A stretch of DNA of 64,000 bases from Acidobacteriaceae bacterium. Its GTDB lineage: Bacteria > Acidobacteriota > Terriglobia > Terriglobales > Acidobacteriaceae. Under the pieces are notes generated by a model. It worked only from the letters and a program-made list of their open reading frames with translations. It was not told the DNA's origin and did no database searches. This document shows positions 60,088 through 64,000 of the stretch, one piece after another (position 1 is the stretch's first letter; each line of letters opens with the position of its first letter). The DNA lies in contig DASZBM010000002.1 of NCBI GenBank assembly GCA_035944135.1, forward strand, positions 930,001 to 994,000, given 5' to 3'. The position numbers and the translations under genes were made by a program.

Positions 60088-61044
60088 ATGGGCACCGCGC
60101 ATTCCGAGCGCAATCGGCGATCACTCTCCATGTATGCGGCAGGTGTGCTCGGATTCATGATCCTGGTGATTTTGTGGGGAGCGGTGGTGCGCGCGACGGG
60201 GTCGGGCGCGGGCTGCGGCGACCGTTGGCCGCTTTGTAATGGTGATTTCTTTCCACATCATCCGCGGATCACGACTGTGATCGAGTACACGCATCGCTCG
60301 ATGAGCGGGATTTGTACGGCACTGGTTGCGGTGTTGATTGCCTGGACGTTTCTGGGGAGGCCGAAGGGCGATCGCGCGCGGAAGGCGGCAGTGTGGTCGG
60401 GAGTGCTGCTGATCACGGAGGCTCTGCTGGGCGCGGTGCTGGTGCTGGGTGGGTACGTGCAGAGCAACGCGTCAGACATGCGAGTGCTGGTGCAATGCAT
60501 TCACTTCACGAACACGATGCTGCTGCTCGCGGCCCTGACACTGACGTGGTGGTGGTTGCGGAGGGACTCGGCGGGCGGAATTGCGAATCTGGACGGAACG
60601 CGTACGGCGGCGTGGCTGGCGATCGCGCTGACGATTATCACGGGGGCGACGGGCTCAGTCGCGGCGCTTGCGGATACGCTGTTCCCTTCACCGTCATTGC
60701 GGGAGGGTTTCGCGCAGGATTTCGCGGCAAATGCACCGCTGCTGGTGCGCATGCGGTGGCTGCATCCAGCAGCGGCGGTTCTGGCGCTGGTCGCGGCGAT
60801 TGTTCTTTGCCGGTATGTCTCTCGAACAGGCGCGCGATGGATTGCCGGGTTGCTGTTGCTGCAGGTTGTGGTTGGGGCGGGTGACCTGCTGGCGCTTGCG
60901 CCGGTGACTCTGCAGGTGTTGCACCTGCTCGGCGCGGATCTTTTCTGGATCGCGCTGGTCGCGGTTGCGTCGGAGTTAATCTTCGCGGTCAGGCCGGTCC
61001 GCGCGACGGCGGAGCCGGCCATGATCTCAGCGCAGCGTTTGTAA
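60088..61044 (+). CDS. ctaA: Heme A synthase (COX15/CtaA family)
   Basis: Converts heme O to heme A for aa3-type cytochrome oxidases. The 318-residue protein has eight membrane helices and the family motifs: ILWGAVVRATGSGAGCGDRWPLC with the conserved Cys pair, EYTHRSMSG (His ligand), VQCIHFTNTMLLLAAL (His) and MRWLHPAAAVLALVAAIV (His) plus LQVLHLLGADLFWI (His). These four His coordinate the two hemes. The protein starts at ATG 60088. No ctaB or cytochrome oxidase genes are in view. Confidence 0.92.
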   Translation: MGTAHSERNRRSLSMYAAGVLGFMILVILWGAVVRATGSGAGCGDRWPLCNGDFFPHHPRITTVIEYTHRSMSGICTALVAVLIAWTFLGRPKGDRARKAAVWSGVLLITEALLGAVLVLGGYVQSNASDMRVLVQCIHFTNTMLLLAALTLTWWWLRRDSAGGIANLDGTRTAAWLAIALTIITGATGSVAALADTLFPSPSLREGFAQDFAANAPLLVRMRWLHPAAAVLALVAAIVLCRYVSRTGARWIAGLLLLQVVVGAGDLLALAPVTLQVLHLLGADLFWIALVAVASELIFAVRPVRATAEPAMISAQRL

Positions 61045-61052
61045 AAGGCCGG

Positions 61053-61499
61053 CTAGCGCGGGGGGTTGGACTCACTTTCAGGCTTGCCGTCGATCTCGTG
61101 GGTCGCCTTTTTCGTGCCGTGCACAGTGTCATTGCCTACGGTCCGGCCGGCGTCTTCCGTCTTGTGGGTCGCGACGACCGTGCCGTGTGCGGTTTCATGC
61201 CCGGCAGTACGGGTGCCTTCGGCAGTCTTGTGAGCGGCGACCTTTGTGCCATGTTCGGTATCGCGCGTCGCTGTCCTGGCGCCTTCGGCGGTTTTGTGAG
61301 CAGCAACCTTCGTGCCGTGCTCGGTGTCGCGAGCGGCAATCTTGGTGCCCTTCGCGGTGTCGTGGCCCACCGTCTTACCGGCGTCCGCGGTGTCATGACC
61401 GGCGTTCTTCATGTCCTGTCCTACGGTTTGAGCGTGGACAACCGGGCCAAAAGCGAAGACGCCAAGCGCGGACGCCAACAACAAGCTCTTCAATTTCAT
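61053..61499 (-). CDS. Exported LEA-like protein with nine 11-residue repeats
   Basis: A 148-residue protein. ATG 61499 has GGAGGAG upstream and begins a signal peptide ending VVHAQT. The mature part, from about residue 35, is nine tandem 11-residue repeats of the form (H/R)-(D/K)-T-x2-G-T-K-x-A-A, e.g. HDTAKGTKIAA, RDTEHGTKVAA, HKTAEGARTAT. This is the periodicity of group 3 LEA (late embryogenesis abundant) proteins, which are intrinsically disordered and fold on drying. A role in desiccation or osmotic tolerance in the periplasm is plausible but not shown. It is convergent with ctaA. Confidence 0.82.
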   Translation of the reverse strand: MKLKSLLLASALGVFAFGPVVHAQTVGQDMKNAGHDTADAGKTVGHDTAKGTKIAARDTEHGTKVAAHKTAEGARTATRDTEHGTKVAAHKTAEGTRTAGHETAHGTVVATHKTEDAGRTVGNDTVHGTKKATHEIDGKPESESNPPR

Positions 61500-61712
61500 C
61501 GTGCTTCTCCTCCGTGTTTCGTTTCTTAGACGCAGGATGGGGTGACGGCGGCAGTGGGACATGTAGACTGCACGGGTTTCACTCTACCAAGAAAGCGCTT
61601 ACATTGGGCTGGTGAAGCAAGGGGACGTTCCTGTATAGTTGCTCCGTTCCCGAAGCCGAGCATCTCGCGCAGATTTCAGATGAGATTCTTCGCGGGCACA
61701 AACAAATGCGCC

Positions 61713-61728
61713 ACGGGCCTTGGCCCGT
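61713..61728. promoter_or_regulatory. GC-rich hairpin before the SSS symporter gene
   Basis: ACGGGCC (61713-61719) and GGCCCGT (61722-61728) form a perfect 7-bp stem with a 2-base spacer, which would be a palindrome-like site in DNA or a tight hairpin in RNA. It lies just upstream of the ribosome site of the symporter gene at 61747, in a 247-bp intergenic region that otherwise shows no gene. It may be an operator for the sugar locus. Confidence 0.4.
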
Positions 61729-61746
61729 AGGCTCCCAAGGTGATTC

Positions 61747-63495
61747 ATGCAGCCATTGGCAGCGATGCTGCTCTTTCAGAACCGGCAACTTACGCATCTT
61801 TCGCCGGTCGACATCATCATCCTCCTCCTGTACTTCGCGGTGGTCGTATTCATCGGCTTCTACGTAAAGGGGTCGACGAATACCAGCGAAGAGTTCTTTC
61901 TGGCCGGCCGCGAGATGACGGCGTGGATCGCTGGATTGAGCTTCGTGTCGGCGAATCTTGGCTCGCTGGAACTGATGGGATGGGCGGGCTCGGCGTACCA
62001 GTACGGCATCCTGGCGACGCACTGGTACTGGATTGGCGCGATACCGGCGATGCTCTTTTTGGGCATCGTGATGATGCCCTTCTATTACATATCGAAGACG
62101 CACTCGGTACCCGGCTACCTCCAATTGCGGTTCGGCGAGGGAGCGCGGGGACTCGCGGCGATCTCGTTCGGTTTCATGACGATCCTGATGTCCGGCGTGA
62201 ACATGTACGCGATGGCGCTGGTGATGAAGGTCATCCTTGGATGGGACATCAACTTCTCCATCTGGGTGGGGGCGGCGACAGTCGCGCTGTATGTGATGTT
62301 GGGCGGATTGCGGTCCGCGATCATCAATGAGGTGCTGCAGTTCATCCTGATCTGGGCGGGCGCGGCGCTGATTCCGATCCTGGGGTTGATCGAGGCCGGC
62401 GGCTGGACGAACCTGAAGGCACAGATCGCAGTCAACGTGGGAAATACCACCTACACGCATATGTGGTCGACGCTCGGGCACTTCAAAGACAACCCCATGG
62501 GAATTAACTGGGTCGGCATCGTCTTCGGGCTCGGCGCGATCATCTCGTTCGGCTATTGGACGACGGACTTTCTTGTCGTGCAGCGCGTGCTGAGTGCCCA
62601 CAACCTGCGTGCGGCCAAGATGGCTCCGGTTCTCGGTGCGGCGTTCAAGATGGCCGTGCCACTTATCGTTATTGTTCCGGGCCTGCTAGCGCTCGGCGTG
62701 CTACGTGACCCGAACACGCATCAGATTATTCATCTCGTTGGTCAGGACCAGGTGAGCGCGGCGCACCCGTACAGCTACAACGAGGTGCTTCCGCTGATGC
62801 TGATCCGGTACTGCGGACCCGGTCTGCTGGGCCTTGGCATTACGGCTCTCGTTGCGGGCTTTATGAGTGGTATGGCTGGCAATGTTTCGGCGTTTTCGAC
62901 CGTGTGGACCTACGACATCTACGGCGCGTATATGAACAAGAAGGCGCCGGATAAGCACTACGTGCTGATGGGCCGCTGGTCGACGATTGTCGGCATGCTG
63001 ATCTCGATCGGAACCGCGTACCTGGTGATGAATGCGGCGTCGATCATGGATTACGTGCAGGCACTGTTCAGCTTCTTTATCGCGCCTTTGTTCGGCACGG
63101 TCATTCTGGGCATGCTGTGGAAGCGGGCCACGAACTGGGGCGGCTTCCTGGGATTGCTCGCGGGTACGGCCTCATCGATTGGGATGTGGGTCTACACGAA
63201 CTTCGGCACTGCGGCACACAAGGCAGACGCGCTGGCACATATCGCACTTTCGCGCGATGCGCAGCCGATGGCCAACGACATGTTCCGGGCGTTGTGGAGC
63301 TGGATCATCTGCGTTCTGGTTACGATCATCGTCAGCTACATGACCACACCCAGGCCCGAAGCCGAACTGAATGGGCTTGTGTACGGCGCAACGGTGATTC
63401 CGGACGATGGCGCCACCACAATCTGGCAAAAGCCGATATTCTGGGCCTGCGTCGTCGCGGCGGTGTTCGTCGTGCTAAACATTATTTTCTGGTAG
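61747..63495 (+). CDS. Sodium:solute symporter (SSS/SGLT family)
   Basis: A 582-residue carrier with about 13-15 membrane helices. Family motifs: GREMTAWIAGLSFVSANLGSLELMGWAG (substrate and Na+ site region), GYLQLRFGEGARG, AALYVMLGGLRSAIINEVLQFILI-type SSS signature and GLGITALVAGFMSGMAGNVSAFSTVWTYDIY. ATG 61747 is preceded by AAGGTGA. The next two genes, a small membrane protein and an L-fucose isomerase-like protein, point to a monosaccharide or sugar-alcohol as the substrate. Confidence 0.93.
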   Translation: MQPLAAMLLFQNRQLTHLSPVDIIILLLYFAVVVFIGFYVKGSTNTSEEFFLAGREMTAWIAGLSFVSANLGSLELMGWAGSAYQYGILATHWYWIGAIPAMLFLGIVMMPFYYISKTHSVPGYLQLRFGEGARGLAAISFGFMTILMSGVNMYAMALVMKVILGWDINFSIWVGAATVALYVMLGGLRSAIINEVLQFILIWAGAALIPILGLIEAGGWTNLKAQIAVNVGNTTYTHMWSTLGHFKDNPMGINWVGIVFGLGAIISFGYWTTDFLVVQRVLSAHNLRAAKMAPVLGAAFKMAVPLIVIVPGLLALGVLRDPNTHQIIHLVGQDQVSAAHPYSYNEVLPLMLIRYCGPGLLGLGITALVAGFMSGMAGNVSAFSTVWTYDIYGAYMNKKAPDKHYVLMGRWSTIVGMLISIGTAYLVMNAASIMDYVQALFSFFIAPLFGTVILGMLWKRATNWGGFLGLLAGTASSIGMWVYTNFGTAAHKADALAHIALSRDAQPMANDMFRALWSWIICVLVTIIVSYMTTPRPEAELNGLVYGATVIPDDGATTIWQKPIFWACVVAAVFVVLNIIFW

Positions 63496-63589
63496 AAAAG
63501 CGACAGATTTGGGACCGTTCCGGGGATAATATTTCTGGACAACAAACAAGCTGGCGATTGGTAGATTTCGCACGGAACGGAGGGACGCG

Positions 63590-63832
63590 ATGGCACTGGG
63601 TACAGGACGCGGAGAACGGCTCTCGATTTGGTTCTTTGTAGGGATCATGACGCTGTCCTACGGCATTGTGCTGTTTCCGTATGGGGCGTGGGAGTGGTTC
63701 GGGAACCATGAACCGGGAACGGTGTTGAATAACCTGCACCCGACGTTCTGGTGGGGCCTGCTGCTTCTGCTGTTCGGTGGCTTCTATACATTTCGCTATC
63801 GTCCGCGGCCCGGTGACAAGGACGTCGCCTGA
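63590..63832 (+). CDS. Small two-helix membrane protein linked to the symporter
   Basis: An 80-residue protein with two membrane helices, LSIWFFVGIMTLSYGIVLFPYG (10-31) and NLHPTFWWGLLLLLFGGFYTF (48-68), and a basic C-terminus (RYRPRPGDKDVA). ATG 63590 is preceded by an ACGGAGGGACG ribosome site. It lies between an SSS symporter and an L-fucose isomerase-like gene, 95 bp after the first. It could be a small accessory subunit of the symporter; no family is recognised. Confidence 0.72.
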   Translation: MALGTGRGERLSIWFFVGIMTLSYGIVLFPYGAWEWFGNHEPGTVLNNLHPTFWWGLLLLLFGGFYTFRYRPRPGDKDVA

Positions 63833-63889
63833 GCGCATCAAGGGGTCTGAGCGCGGCCAATTGCCGCATTACGAGGAGTTCACAGCAGT

Positions 63890-64000
63890 ATGGGTAGAGA
63901 GATGACAATGGGAGTCGTGGTCGGCAACCGCGGCTTTTTCCCGAGCCACCTGGCCACGAGCGGACGGCTGGAGATTGTCGCTGCGCTGGAGGCTGCCGGC
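63890..64000 (+). CDS. L-fucose/L-arabinose isomerase-like protein (partial, 5' end only)
   Basis: Frame open from ATG 63890 to the window end, giving 37 residues: MGREMTMGVVVGNRGFFPSH, then LATSGRLEIVAALEAAG. The GNRGFFPxHL-x-GR pattern matches the N-terminus of the COG2407-type fucose isomerase-like proteins. A second ATG at 63902 is an alternative start. It is downstream of the SSS symporter gene and the small membrane protein gene in the same direction, completing a putative sugar-uptake and isomerisation unit. Most of the protein lies outside. Confidence 0.75.
   Translation, partial: MGREMTMGVVVGNRGFFPSHLATSGRLEIVAALEAAG

Overview
The window is a GC-rich, gene-dense piece of a bacterial chromosome with about 65 protein genes and one tRNA. 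Three things point to an Acidobacteriota genome of the Terriglobia type: the gene families (a small RGRPKGS-type basic protein, a YpfJ-like zinc peptidase, a bacilliredoxin, large secreted beta-propeller/Ig proteins), several intergenic repeat families, and C-ending codon use. This assignment is inference; no rRNA or other taxonomic marker is present.

Layout. 1-3.3 kb: lnt, prfB (with the classical +1 programmed frameshift) and the start of nuoI, all leftward. 3.3-15.7 kb: housekeeping and cell-wall genes, including a mazG / GNAT / NSAR-OSBS operon, uvrC, a YpfJ-like peptidase, lepB, a beta-lactamase-fold protein and murQ. 15.3-21 kb: secreted proteins (META domain, a coiled-coil protein, a 959-residue kelch plus Ig-like protein, a CAP protein) and tRNA-Asn. 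21-26 kb: a GDP-mannose 3,5-epimerase-like enzyme with a WecG-type glycosyltransferase, and two oppositely oriented Opp/Dpp-type permease genes. 26-33 kb: a CNNM/CorC protein, trxA, the thrC-thrB pair, and modA / modBC.

33.3-38.7 kb is the most unusual part. Seven consecutive rightward genes encode full-length paralogues of 231-262 residues. They share a nearly invariant, gap-free N-terminal module of 47 residues containing one membrane helix, followed by a strongly diverged helical domain. I recognise no characterised family. They look like a diversified membrane-anchored array.

38.7-40.7 kb carries the preQ0 genes queE-queC and queD. 40.7-46.3 kb holds a large secreted protein and a two-gene membrane/periplasmic unit with His- and Met-rich stretches. 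46.3-48.9 kb has a convergent LigC-type ATP-dependent ligase and a stand-alone LigD-type polymerase with an extra C-terminal region. 49-53.8 kb holds an unknown protein, an APC permease, intergenic repeats, murB and a bacilliredoxin. 53.8-64 kb: an NtrC-like regulator that has lost its ATPase motifs, proC, a DUF1772/HxlR divergent pair with a perfect 20-bp palindrome between them, a PHS-type MFS carrier, an M28 peptidase, ctaA, a secreted LEA-like 11-residue-repeat protein, and the start of a sugar locus (SSS symporter, small membrane protein, L-fucose isomerase-like gene running off the window).

The + strand is C-rich (C-ending codons in + genes) from roughly 6.6 to 54.2 kb and G-rich after it. 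The switch falls inside the NtrC-like gene.
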